This document shows positions 1-9,621 of a stretch of 64,000 bases of DNA, piece after piece. Each line of letters begins with the position of its first letter. Position 1 is the stretch's first letter. This DNA is from Leifsonia shinshuensis (lineage in GTDB: Bacteria > Actinomycetota > Actinomycetes > Actinomycetales > Microbacteriaceae). Location: the NCBI RefSeq assembly GCF_014217625.1, contig NZ_CP043641.1, forward strand, positions 3,472,001-3,536,000, read 5' to 3'. A program made the position numbers and the translations under genes. The notes beneath the pieces were generated by a model. That model was not told the DNA's origin. It searched no databases and worked only from the letters and a program-made list of their open reading frames with translations.

Positions 1-925
1 GACGAGCCCGGGTTGCAGTCGCTCGCCAGGGCGACGCGCACGCCGGCGTCGATGAGGCGCCGGGCGTCCGGGTAGGGGTGCCTGGTCGAGAACTCCACAC
101 CGGGCAGGAGGGTCGCGACGGTCCGCGACCCCGCGAGCAGCGACACGTCGCGGTCGGTGAGGTAGGTGCCGTGGTCGACGCTCGCCGCGTCCAGCTCCAC
201 CGCGAGCGCGACGCCGTCGCCCGGGCCGAGCTGGCTCGCATGCACCCGCACGCCGAGCCCGCGGGCCGCGCCGGCCTCCAGGATGCGCCGCGACTGCGGC
301 ACGGTGAACGCCCCGGTCTCGCAGAACACGTCGATCCAGCGCGCGTACGGCGCGCAGGCGTCGAGCATCGGGCCGGTGACCAGGTCGACGTACGCCTCGG
401 GGTCGGACGCGTACTCGGCCGGCACCACGTGCGCGCCGAGGAAGGTCGTCTCGTCGGTGACCTCGCGGGCGAGCCGGAGGATGCGGGCCTCGTCCTCCAC
501 CGTCAGGCCGTAGCCGCTCTTGATCTCGAACGTCGTCGTGCCCTGGGCTCGGAGCTCGCGCACGAAACCGGCCATCCGGGAGCGCAGCTCGTCGTCGGAG
601 GCCGCCCGCGTCGCCGCCACCGTGCTGCGTATGCCGCCGGCGGAATACGCCCGGCCGGCCATCCGCGCCTCGAACTCGGCCGAGCGGTCGCCGCCGAAGA
701 CGAGGTGCGTGTGGCTGTCGACGAAGCCCGGGATGACGGCAGCGCCGCCCGCGTCCAGAACCTCGTCGGCGTCCTCGCGCGGCGCCGCCGACGCGGGACC
801 GGTCCACTCGACCCGGCCGTCCACCTCCAGGAGGGCCGCGTCGGGGAGGATGCCGAGCGGTCCGGGATGGGCGGGGTCCAGGGTGACGAGCTCGCCGATC
901 CCGGTCAGCAGCGTCGCGCGGGTCA

Positions 926-926
<1 letters not shown>
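1..926 (-). CDS. hutI: Imidazolonepropionase HutI (3' end cut by window)
   Basis: Hydrolyses 4-imidazolone-5-propionate to N-formimino-L-glutamate, the third step of histidine degradation in the cytoplasm. About 308 N-terminal residues of a roughly 400-residue family are present; the C-terminus lies beyond base 1. The translation begins [18 protein letters not shown] and carries the amidohydrolase metal motif [12 protein letters not shown] near residue 72, followed by [20 protein letters not shown] and [10 protein letters not shown] at the window edge, all typical of HutI. The start ATG (926-924) overlaps the hutU stop as TGATG, so translation is probably coupled. It is the last gene seen of the hutH-hutU-hutI operon. 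Confidence 0.95.
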
Positions 927-2608
<1,682 letters not shown>

Positions 2609-2634
2609 GGTCTGGTCCTTTCTACGTCGAATGG

Positions 2635-4224
2635 TTAGGCGAGTTCGGTGGTCGTGTGTGCCGCGGCGACGGCGCCGCCGGAGGCGACGAACGCGACGGC
2701 GGCCTCGATCTCGGGGGAGAGGTGGCGGTCCGGGCCGGGGCCGGGGACGGTGGCGCGCAGCGCCGACGTGACAGCGCCGGTCGCGGGGCCCTGCCGCAGC
2801 GGGGCGCGCAGGTCGGCGCCGCGCGCGGCGGTCATCAGCTCGATCGCGAGCACGCGGGTGAGCCCGTCGATCGCGCGGCGCAGCTTGCGGGCGGCGGCCC
2901 AGCCCATCGAGACGTGGTCCTCCTGCATCGCGGAGGACGGGATGCTGTCCGCCGACGCGGGGGCGGCCAGGCGCTTGAGCTCGGAGACGATCCCGGCCGC
3001 GGTGTACTGGGCGATCATCAGGCCGGAGTCCACGCCCACCTCGTGCGCGAGGAACGGCGGCAGCCCCTGGTTGCGTGCGGGGTCGAGGAAGCGGTCGGTG
3101 CGCCGCTCCGACATGCTCGCCACGTCGGCGACGACGATCGCGAGGAAGTCGAGCACGTACGCGACGGGCGCTCCGTGGAAGTTGCCGTTCGACTCCACCC
3201 GCCCGTCCGGGGTGAGCACGGGGTTGTCGATGGCGGAGGCCAGCTCGCGCTCGGCGATCATCGTGGCGTGCGCGACGGTGTCGCGGGCGCCGCCGTTCAC
3301 CTGCGGCGAGCACCGCAGCGAGTAGGCGTCCTGAACGCGCGTGCACTCCGGGCCCTTGTGGCTGGCGAGGAGCGGGGAGTCCGCGAGCAGCGCGCGCAGG
3401 TTCGCCGCGGAGAGTGCCTGCCCGGCCTGGGGTCGCAGCTGCTGGAGGTCGGCGGCGAACACGGCGTCGGTGCCGAGCAGCGCCTCCACGCTCATCGCCG
3501 CGGTGATATCCGCCGTGGTGAGCAGGGCGCCGAGGTCGTGCAGCGCGAGCGAGAGCATCCCGAGCATGCCGTCGGTGCCGTTGATGAGCGCGAGGCCCTC
3601 CTTCTCGGCCAGGACGACCGGCTCGATGCCGGCGGCGGCGAGGGCGTCGGAGGCCTCCACGAGCTCTCCGTCGACGCGCACCTGACCTTCGCCCATCGCC
3701 GCGAGCGCGCAGTGCGCGAGCGGGGCGAGGTCGCCGGAGCAGCCGAGCGAGCCGTACTCGCGCACGATCGGGGTGATGCCCGCGTTGAGGAGGGCCGCAT
3801 AGGTCTCGACCGTGCGGCGCTGCGCACCGGTGCGGCCGGTCATCAGCGTGGCCAGGCGCAGCAGCATGAGCGCGCGCACGACCTCCCGCTCGACCTCCGG
3901 TCCCGACCCGGCAGCGTGCGAGCGGACGAGCGAGGCCTGCAGCTGCGCGCGGCGCTCGCCGGGGATGAAGGTGGTCGCCAGTGCTCCGAAGCCGGTGGAG
4001 ATCCCGTAGTGCGGCTCGATGTCGTCGGCCAGGGCCTCGACGATCGCGCGGGAGGCCTCGACGGCCGCGAGCGCGGCGACGTCGAGCCGGACGGGGGCGT
4101 CGTGGCGGGCCACCGCGACGACCTCGGCGATGGTGAGCGGGCGGGCGCCGACGGTGACGGGCGCGCTGTCGTCCACATCGCGGGGGGTGGTTGCGGAGGT
4201 GGAACCGGTGGTGAAGGCGGACAT
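2635..4224 (-). CDS. hutH: Histidine ammonia-lyase HutH
   Basis: Deaminates L-histidine to urocanate, the first step of the hut pathway. The protein is 529 residues (family about 510). The MIO-forming region reads [15 protein letters not shown] near residue 161, so the triad is Cys-Ser-Gly rather than the textbook Ala-Ser-Gly. Other family blocks include [20 protein letters not shown]-type sequence around [17 protein letters not shown] and QEDHVSMGW. The chosen ATG has no clear ribosome site, but a -10-like CATGAT ends six bases before it, suggesting a leaderless transcript. It is the first gene of hutH-hutU-hutI, divergent from an IclR gene. Confidence 0.96.
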   Translation of the reverse strand: MSAFTTGSTSATTPRDVDDSAPVTVGARPLTIAEVVAVARHDAPVRLDVAALAAVEASRAIVEALADDIEPHYGISTGFGALATTFIPGERRAQLQASLVRSHAAGSGPEVEREVVRALMLLRLATLMTGRTGAQRRTVETYAALLNAGITPIVREYGSLGCSGDLAPLAHCALAAMGEGQVRVDGELVEASDALAAAGIEPVVLAEKEGLALINGTDGMLGMLSLALHDLGALLTTADITAAMSVEALLGTDAVFAADLQQLRPQAGQALSAANLRALLADSPLLASHKGPECTRVQDAYSLRCSPQVNGGARDTVAHATMIAERELASAIDNPVLTPDGRVESNGNFHGAPVAYVLDFLAIVVADVASMSERRTDRFLDPARNQGLPPFLAHEVGVDSGLMIAQYTAAGIVSELKRLAAPASADSIPSSAMQEDHVSMGWAAARKLRRAIDGLTRVLAIELMTAARGADLRAPLRQGPATGAVTSALRATVPGPGPDRHLSPEIEAAVAFVASGGAVAAAHTTTELA

Positions 4225-4230
4225 GCTCCG

Positions 4231-4236
4231 ATCATG
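4231..4236 (-). promoter_or_regulatory. Candidate -10 box of the hut operon
   Basis: On the minus strand the sequence CATGAT is followed by exactly six bases and then the hutH ATG. This spacing would put the transcript start on the start codon. No convincing -35 box was seen, so this is inference from spacing and from the same arrangement at many other genes here. Confidence 0.4.
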
Positions 4237-4278
4237 CGCTGCTGGGCGTCCGGAGCGCCCGGGGGTTAGGCTCATCGG

Positions 4279-4296
4279 TGTCCGGGATACCAGACA
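4279..4296. promoter_or_regulatory. Imperfect palindrome, likely IclR operator
   Basis: The 18-bp sequence TGTCCGGGATACCAGACA matches its own reverse complement at 14 of 18 positions. It lies between the divergent hutH and IclR genes, 55 bp upstream of hutH and 124 bp upstream of the regulator. Size and position suit an IclR-family operator; binding is inferred. Confidence 0.45.
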
Positions 4297-4419
4297 GGGA
4301 TGCGCGGCGGACGCCGGGTCGAGCGGTGCGGCGAGCAGAGAATCGAACGCGGAATCGAACCAGGCGAGCCCGCGATCGAGTCCGAATCCAGCCCGGATGC
4401 GATCCAGGGAGGAGTGTCC

Positions 4420-5178
4420 ATGAGCAAGGTCCCCGCCGCGGAGAACACCCTCCGCGTCCTCGCCTACCTCGCCACTCAGCGCGGCCCCGTCCCCGCCGCC
4501 GGCATCGCGTCCGCCCTCGGCCTCCCGCGCTCGACCGTCTACCATCTGCTGACCGTGCTGACCGAGCACGGCTTCGTGCTGCACTTCCCCGAGGCGCGGC
4601 GCTACGGGCTCGGCGTGGCCGCCTACGAGCTGTCGAGCGGGTTCTCCCGGCAGCAGCCGCTCAGCCGGCTCGGCCGTCCCATCGTCGCCGCGCTGGTGGA
4701 CGCGATCGGCGAGTCCGGCCACGTCGCGGTACTGCACGGCAGGGACGTCGTCTACATCGTGGAGGAGCGGGCACCCAGGAGGCCGCGGCTCGTCACCGAC
4801 GTGGGCGTCCGCCTCCCCGCGCACCTGACGGCGAGCGGGCGCGCCCTGCTGGCCTCCCTCCCGGCCGGGCAGCTGCGCGCCCTGTACCCGGACGCCGACG
4901 CGTTCGAGGACCGCACCGGCGCCGGCCCGCACTCGTACTCCGAGTTGCGGCGGCTCGTCGCGGAGGCGCGCGAGCGCGGCTACGCCACCGAGGACGGTGA
5001 CGTGACGCCCGGCTTCGCCTCCGTCGCCGTGTCGGTGCGCGACCACGCCGGCTGGCCGGCCGCCGGGATCGCCGTCACCTTCCCGCGCGCGAACGTGCCG
5101 CCCGCCGAGTGGGACGCGCTCGCCGCCCGGGTGCGCGACGCCGCCGCCGAGCTCTCCCGCCGTATCCGCGGCAGCTGA
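4420..5178 (+). CDS. IclR-family transcriptional regulator, probably of hut genes
   Basis: A 252-residue regulator of the usual IclR length. An N-terminal winged helix-turn-helix (about residues 1-65, LRVLAYLATQRGPVPAAGIA then LPRSTVYHLLTVL) is followed by the IclR effector domain containing LVTDVGVRLPAHLTASGRAL, the conserved region around the ligand pocket. The ATG at 4420 was chosen because GGGAGGAG precedes it. It is divergent from hutH, so control of the hut operon is the natural inference; hut IclR regulators are known in actinobacteria. The effector is not visible from sequence. Confidence 0.9.
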   Translation: MSKVPAAENTLRVLAYLATQRGPVPAAGIASALGLPRSTVYHLLTVLTEHGFVLHFPEARRYGLGVAAYELSSGFSRQQPLSRLGRPIVAALVDAIGESGHVAVLHGRDVVYIVEERAPRRPRLVTDVGVRLPAHLTASGRALLASLPAGQLRALYPDADAFEDRTGAGPHSYSELRRLVAEARERGYATEDGDVTPGFASVAVSVRDHAGWPAAGIAVTFPRANVPPAEWDALAARVRDAAAELSRRIRGS

Positions 5179-5207
5179 CTCCCGCCGAGTTCCTTCCCCT
5201 TCGCCGG

Positions 5208-6377
5208 TCAGCGGAGCGTGAGCGTCGTCGTGTGCGCGGCGCCGTCGCGGAGGTAGTCGACCTTCACCTCGTCGCCCGCCTTGCTGGTGACCTGGATCGC
5301 CGTCAGCACGTCGATGTCGGTCGCCGGGTTGCCGTTCACCGCGGTGATCACGTCCCCGACCCGCAGGCCGGCCTGCTGCGCGGGACCGCCCGGCACGATC
5401 GACTGCACGAACAGTCCGCCGTCCACTCCGAACGCCGCCGCCGCGCCCGGCGGGATCGGCACCACGGTGAGCCCGGCGTCCGGATGCGCGACCTCGCCGT
5501 GCGCGATCAGCTCGTGCGCGATCGGCAGCGCCAGCGCCTCCGGAACGGCGAAGCCGATCCCGACGCTGCCGGTGCTCGCCGAGCCGTTGGAGCCGGGGAC
5601 GGTCGCGATGGCCGTGTTGATTCCGACCAGGCGCCCCGCGCAGTCGACCAGCGCGCCTCCCGAGTTGCCCGGGTTGATCGAGGCGTCGGTCTGGATGGCG
5701 CCGGCGAGGATGGCGTTCCTGTCGTCGTCGCTCGGCACCGGGACGGTCCGCCCGAGCGCGCTGACGATGCCGGCCGTCACGGTCGAGGAGAGGCCGAGCG
5801 GGGCGCCGAGTGCGACCACCGGCTGCCCGACCACCAGCGCGCCGGAGTCCCCCGTCGCGATGACCGGGAGCGGCTCGTCGGTCTTCACCTTGATGACGGC
5901 CAGGTCGGTCTTCGGGTCGCGGCCGGTGAGCTCTGCGGGCAGCTCGTGGCCGTCGCTGAACCGCACCGCGAGTTTCGCGCCCGACGCCGCGTCGGAGATC
6001 ACGTGGTTGTTCGTGAGGATGTAGCCGTCCTCGGTGATGATCTCGCCGCTGCCGTTGCTCGAGCCCCGTGCACTCGTGACGGCGATGGTGACCACGCTCG
6101 GCAGCACCTCGTCCGCGACCCGGGCGGCGTCGCAGGCGCCGGAGCGGCCGGCGGTGATCGCGGCGAACGCGAAGCCCCCGGCGATCATCCCGCCGCCGAT
6201 GAGGACGAGTGCGCAGCCCAGGACGATGAGCGCGATGGTCCAGCCGCGCAGGCCGGTCGCGGGCCGGGGCGACGTGCCAGGGACGGCTGCGCGCTGCGCC
6301 GGTGTGCGCGGGGCGCTCTCGCCGGGGGCCGCTGCTCCCGGGGTGGATGCGGGCTCGGTGCTCTTCTGCTCTGACAC
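5208..6377 (-). CDS. HtrA/Do-like membrane-anchored serine protease
   Basis: A trypsin-fold (S1C) protease with a C-terminal PDZ domain, expected to degrade or regulate misfolded envelope proteins. The 389-residue protein has a Pro/Ala-rich cytoplasmic N-terminus, one transmembrane helix at about residues 47-77, and a periplasmic-side protease with the triad in ILTNNHVI (His, about 125), KTDLAVIK (Asp, about 159) and NPGNSGGAL (Ser, about 239). The PDZ domain contains VPGGPAQQAGLRVGDVITAV. The GTG start at 6377 is preceded by GGAGGGGG. Monocistronic; its 3' end faces the IclR gene. Confidence 0.93.
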   Translation of the reverse strand: MSEQKSTEPASTPGAAAPGESAPRTPAQRAAVPGTSPRPATGLRGWTIALIVLGCALVLIGGGMIAGGFAFAAITAGRSGACDAARVADEVLPSVVTIAVTSARGSSNGSGEIITEDGYILTNNHVISDAASGAKLAVRFSDGHELPAELTGRDPKTDLAVIKVKTDEPLPVIATGDSGALVVGQPVVALGAPLGLSSTVTAGIVSALGRTVPVPSDDDRNAILAGAIQTDASINPGNSGGALVDCAGRLVGINTAIATVPGSNGSASTGSVGIGFAVPEALALPIAHELIAHGEVAHPDAGLTVVPIPPGAAAAFGVDGGLFVQSIVPGGPAQQAGLRVGDVITAVNGNPATDIDVLTAIQVTSKAGDEVKVDYLRDGAAHTTTLTLR

Positions 6378-6473
6378 GGTGCCCCCTCCAGGACGGTGGC
6401 GCCAGGCTAGCGGGACGGCCGCTCCGGGAGAAGGGGTGTTCTCGACGGCTCGGGAGGCCGCTACCCTTCGGGC

Positions 6474-6857
6474 ATGGTGCGATTCCTGATCCGTGCGGCG
6501 ATCTTCGTGGTCACCGCGGCGCTCGGCCTGCTGGTGGCCTCCTGGATCCTTCCCGGGTTCCATCTCGACTGGGAGGGCTTTCTGATCGCGGTGCTGATCT
6601 TCGCGGTGGCGCAGAGCATCCTCGCGCCTTTCATCTTCAATCTCGCCCGCAAGTACGCGTCCGCGATGCTGGGCGGGATCGGGCTCGTGTCGACGCTGGT
6701 CGCGCTGCTCGTCGCGTCGCTGGTGCCGGGCGGCATCCACGTGGACGACGTCGTGACCTGGATCCTCGCCGCGCTCGTCGTCTGGGTGGTGACGGCGCTC
6801 GGCGCCTGGCTGCTGCCGCTGATCTTCCTCAAGAAGAAGGTGGCGGCGCGCACCTAG
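6474..6857 (+). CDS. Four-helix membrane protein, phage holin family IV-like
   Basis: A 127-residue, very hydrophobic protein with four predicted membrane helices and a short cationic tail (LKKKVAART). The beginning MVRFLIRAAIFVVTAALGLL and the FHLDWEGF loop match the widespread actinobacterial family annotated as phage holin superfamily IV. Real holin activity is not shown; nothing phage-like surrounds it. TACCCT ends six bases before the ATG, consistent with a leaderless transcript. Its TAG stop shares the palindrome CTAG with the stop of the convergent acetyltransferase gene. Confidence 0.8.
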   Translation: MVRFLIRAAIFVVTAALGLLVASWILPGFHLDWEGFLIAVLIFAVAQSILAPFIFNLARKYASAMLGGIGLVSTLVALLVASLVPGGIHVDDVVTWILAALVVWVVTALGAWLLPLIFLKKKVAART

Positions 6858-7321
6858 TCGGAGAGCGCCTTGGCGTAGCAGACCGAGTGCGGGTCGCCCA
6901 CGTAGTCGCCGAAGTTCGGGATGCGCGCGTAGCCGCGGCTCTCGTACAGCGCGATGGCCGCGTGCTGCAGCGGTCCGGTCTCCAGCTGGAGGGTGGCGAC
7001 GCCGGTGCGGACTGCCTCGGCCTCCACCGCCGCGAGCAGGCCCCCGGCGAGGCCGCGGCCCCGGGCCTCGGCGTGGACGAACATCCGCTTGAGCTCCGCT
7101 GTGCCGTCGGCCTTCCGGACGAGCGCGGCCATCCCGAGCGCTGCGCCCTCCTCGTCGCGGCCGACGAACACGGTCACGCCCGGGCGCTCCAGCTCGGAGA
7201 TGTCGAGCAGGTAGCAGCTCTCGGCCGGGTAGAGCGCGAAGGTGAACTCGTCGCTCAGGCGCAGCAGCTCTGCGACGCCGGGGGAGCGCGCGGGCTCGGC
7301 GGACACGCGGGTGGTCGTCAT
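6854..7321 (-). CDS. GNAT-family N-acetyltransferase
   Basis: A 155-residue protein with the acetyl-CoA binding loop of the GNAT fold in ELKRMFVHAEARGRGLAGGL (about residues 77-96), followed by LYESRGYARI, the C-terminal strand-helix typical of the family. It transfers an acetyl group from acetyl-CoA; the acceptor cannot be told. Single gene. A TAGCAT box (7328-7333, minus strand) ends six bases before the ATG, so the message may be leaderless. Confidence 0.87.
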   Translation of the reverse strand: MTTTRVSAEPARSPGVAELLRLSDEFTFALYPAESCYLLDISELERPGVTVFVGRDEEGAALGMAALVRKADGTAELKRMFVHAEARGRGLAGGLLAAVEAEAVRTGVATLQLETGPLQHAAIALYESRGYARIPNFGDYVGDPHSVCYAKALSD

Positions 7322-7360
7322 GCGCCGATGCTAGCGAGCGTCTGTGTCAGGGAGGTTTCG

Positions 7361-7819
7361 TCAGCTGCCCGAGCGCGCCTTCTGCCGGGAGATCCCCCGT
7401 GCGACCCACTCCAGCCGGCGCAGCGCCTCCCGGTTGCGGATCCACAGGATCGGATCGACGATCGGCGTCGGGATGCGCGCGGCGATCCCGGTGACCGCGT
7501 GCTCCTCCATCCGCACCAGGCAGCCTGTGCCGCGCGGCTGCACCTCGATGACGACGCGCTCGGTCCCGACCGGCCGGGTCTTCGCCTCCAGCACGAACCG
7601 GTTCGGCCGGTCCCACACCTCGACGGTGGTCTCGTCGTTCAGCACGAACGGCCAGACTCCGATGGAGTGGTGGAGGCGGGACCCCGGCTCCGGGAAGTGG
7701 CCGTCGGCGCCGCGCAGCCGCGACGCTCCCACGACCCAGGTCGGGAACACCCACGGGTCGGCGAGGGCGGTGAAGACCTCCTCCGGCGTGCAGGCGAAAC
7801 GGCGGACGTTGACGGACAT
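7361..7819 (-). CDS. SRPBCC-fold (START-like) protein
   Basis: A 152-residue protein of the polyketide cyclase/START-like fold: MSVNVRRFACTPEEVFTALA at the N-terminus, PWVFPTWVVGASRLRG and the C-terminal helix with REALRRLEWVARGISRQ. Members bind hydrophobic ligands in a deep cavity; the ligand here is unknown. Its ATG overlaps the stop of the upstream FAD oxidoreductase gene (TGATG), so the two are co-translated. That pairing suggests a shared lipid or isoprenoid substrate, which is inference. Confidence 0.83.
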   Translation of the reverse strand: MSVNVRRFACTPEEVFTALADPWVFPTWVVGASRLRGADGHFPEPGSRLHHSIGVWPFVLNDETTVEVWDRPNRFVLEAKTRPVGTERVVIEVQPRGTGCLVRMEEHAVTGIAARIPTPIVDPILWIRNREALRRLEWVARGISRQKARSGS

Positions 7820-9345
7820 CAGGCGATCTCCTCTTCGATGAAGCCGGTGCTCTGGTTGAAGCCGCTGGCGGGTGCGCCCGGCGCTGCGGCGGGTCTCTCC
7901 GGCGCCAGCGACGGCATCCTGGTCACCCCGAACTCGTGCCGGAGGGCGCTGCGCGCCGCGTAGTAGCCGGCCAGCCCGTGCACGCCGGGGCCGGGCACGG
8001 CGGACGACGAGGCGAGGTACAGCCCGCGGCCCGGCATCCGCCAGGGGTCGGTCGACAGGGTCGGCCGCATGACGAGCTGGGACAGGTCCGGCATCCCGGA
8101 CGAGATGTCGCCGCCGATGTAGCTGGGGTTGTAGCCCTCCAGCTCGTGCGCGGTGCGGGTGGAGGTGCCGAGGATGAGGTCGCGGAAGCCGGGGGCGAAC
8201 CGCTCGATCTGCGCGATGACGGCCTCGCTGCGGTCGGAGGTCGAGCCGCGCGGCACGTGCGTGTACGCCCAGAGCACGTGCTTGCCGGCCGGCGCGCGCG
8301 ACGGGTCGAAGAGCGTCGGCTGGGAGACGAGCACGTACGGGTCGTCGCTCTCGCGTCCGGACGCCACGACGCGCTCGGAGCGGGCGATGGCGGCGCGCTC
8401 GCCGCCGAGGTGGACGGTCGCGGTCTCCAGCAGCTCGGGGTTCGTCCACGGCACAGGGCCGGACAGCGCGAAGTCGATCTTGAAGACGCCGTTGCCGTCG
8501 CGGAAGCCGGCGACGCGGCGGAGGTAGTCGGCGGGCAGCAGGTCTTCTCCGAGCCGCGCGGCGATCGCGACGTGGGTGTCGAAGAGGACCACCCGGGAGT
8601 CGGGCAGCTCGCCGAGCGACTCGACCTCGGCGCCGGTGACGACCTCGCCGCCGTGCGCGCGCAGGTCGTCGACCATCGCGTCCGCGATCGCCTGCGAGCC
8701 GCCGACCGGGATCGGCCAGCCGCGGGCGTGGGCGTAGGTCGCGAGGGCGAGTCCGGCGGCCGATGCGGCGAGGTTCGGCAGCGGCAGGGTCGCGTGGGCG
8801 ATCACGCCGGTGAGGAGGGCGCCCGGCTTCCGGGTGCGGAACGGCAGGTTCCACCACGGGCCGCCCTGCGACAGCGCGGCCAGCCCGAACCGGGCGGCGA
8901 CGAGCGGGTTCCGCGGCACCTGCAGGAGCGACGACCCGGTGAACTGCGCGACGGCGTCCGCGTTGCGCGCGAGCGGGCCGAGGAGGGCGCGCCAGGCCGG
9001 GCCGTCCGGGCCGAGGCCGTCGGCGGTGCGCTCGAGGTCGCGGTAGGCGACCGCGACCTCCCCGCCGGGCAGTGGATGCCCGTAGGAGGCGGACGGGGTG
9101 ATGAACGGGACGCGGTCCGCGAGCCCGAACCTGCGGAAGAAGCCGGACGCGAGGGCGAGCGGGTGCACGGCAGAACAGATGTCGTGCCGGAAGCCCGGGA
9201 GCGTGACCTCCTCCGTCCGCACGCCGCCGCCCGGCGTCGCGTTGCGTTCGTAGACGTGGACGCTCAGCCCGGCGCGGGCGAGGGTGACGGCGGCCGCGAG
9301 CCCGTTGGGGCCGGACCCGATGACGATCGCGTCGACGGAGGACAT
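7819..9345 (-). CDS. FAD-dependent oxidoreductase, phytoene desaturase-like
   Basis: A 508-residue flavoprotein. The N-terminus VDAIVIGSGPNGLAAAVTLA is a Rossmann dinucleotide-binding motif followed by VYERNATPGGGVRTEEV, as in the phytoene desaturase/CrtI-like NAD(P)/FAD family. The C-terminal block GLYLASSSAVPGPGVHGLAG is also characteristic. No other carotenoid genes are adjacent, so it may act on a different substrate. Start ATG at 9345: the minus-strand TATACA box (9352-9357) ends six bases upstream, favouring this start over an upstream in-frame ATG. It forms a two-gene unit with the SRPBCC gene. Confidence 0.87.
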   Translation of the reverse strand: MSSVDAIVIGSGPNGLAAAVTLARAGLSVHVYERNATPGGGVRTEEVTLPGFRHDICSAVHPLALASGFFRRFGLADRVPFITPSASYGHPLPGGEVAVAYRDLERTADGLGPDGPAWRALLGPLARNADAVAQFTGSSLLQVPRNPLVAARFGLAALSQGGPWWNLPFRTRKPGALLTGVIAHATLPLPNLAASAAGLALATYAHARGWPIPVGGSQAIADAMVDDLRAHGGEVVTGAEVESLGELPDSRVVLFDTHVAIAARLGEDLLPADYLRRVAGFRDGNGVFKIDFALSGPVPWTNPELLETATVHLGGERAAIARSERVVASGRESDDPYVLVSQPTLFDPSRAPAGKHVLWAYTHVPRGSTSDRSEAVIAQIERFAPGFRDLILGTSTRTAHELEGYNPSYIGGDISSGMPDLSQLVMRPTLSTDPWRMPGRGLYLASSSAVPGPGVHGLAGYYAARSALRHEFGVTRMPSLAPERPAAAPGAPASGFNQSTGFIEEEIA

Positions 9346-9351
9346 GCCCCA

Positions 9352-9357
9352 TGTATA
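9352..9357 (-). promoter_or_regulatory. -10 box for the FAD oxidoreductase operon
   Basis: TATACA on the minus strand (five of six consensus bases), six bases from the ATG. Supports a leaderless transcript. No clear -35 box. Confidence 0.45.
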
Positions 9358-9440
9358 CCCCGCCCGCCATGCCCCGGCAGGGGGTTGCGGATGGGCAGCG
9401 TCTTCCCAGGCGGGATCCTGTATCGTAGGGAGGTCGGCTC

Positions 9441-9446
9441 TTGACA
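9441..9446 (+). promoter_or_regulatory. Candidate -35 element of the RNA helicase gene
   Basis: A perfect TTGACA lies 175 bp upstream of the helicase start; no good -10 follows at 17-18 bp, so the call is weak. If used, the message would have a leader of about 150 bases, as is common for cold-inducible DEAD-box helicases. The 276-bp gap upstream of the helicase holds no other gene. Confidence 0.25.
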
Positions 9447-9621
9447 CCGCGCCGTTTTGTCGCGCGGATGGGTTTGTAAGTCAAGTGGGCCGGTTCCGCA
9501 GCCAGTCGGTGAGCGGATTCATCACGATGTGAACGGCCCCGGGCGATGTCTGCTGGGGATACCTCCGGTGCGCTTCAGCGTGCCGCCGCGCATTTCTAAG
9601 AACAACCCAGGAAGAACAGCC

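Noticed and set aside
6474..6857. Holin-like gene as a sign of a prophage
   Set aside because: No other phage genes, and this protein family is common in ordinary actinobacterial chromosomes.
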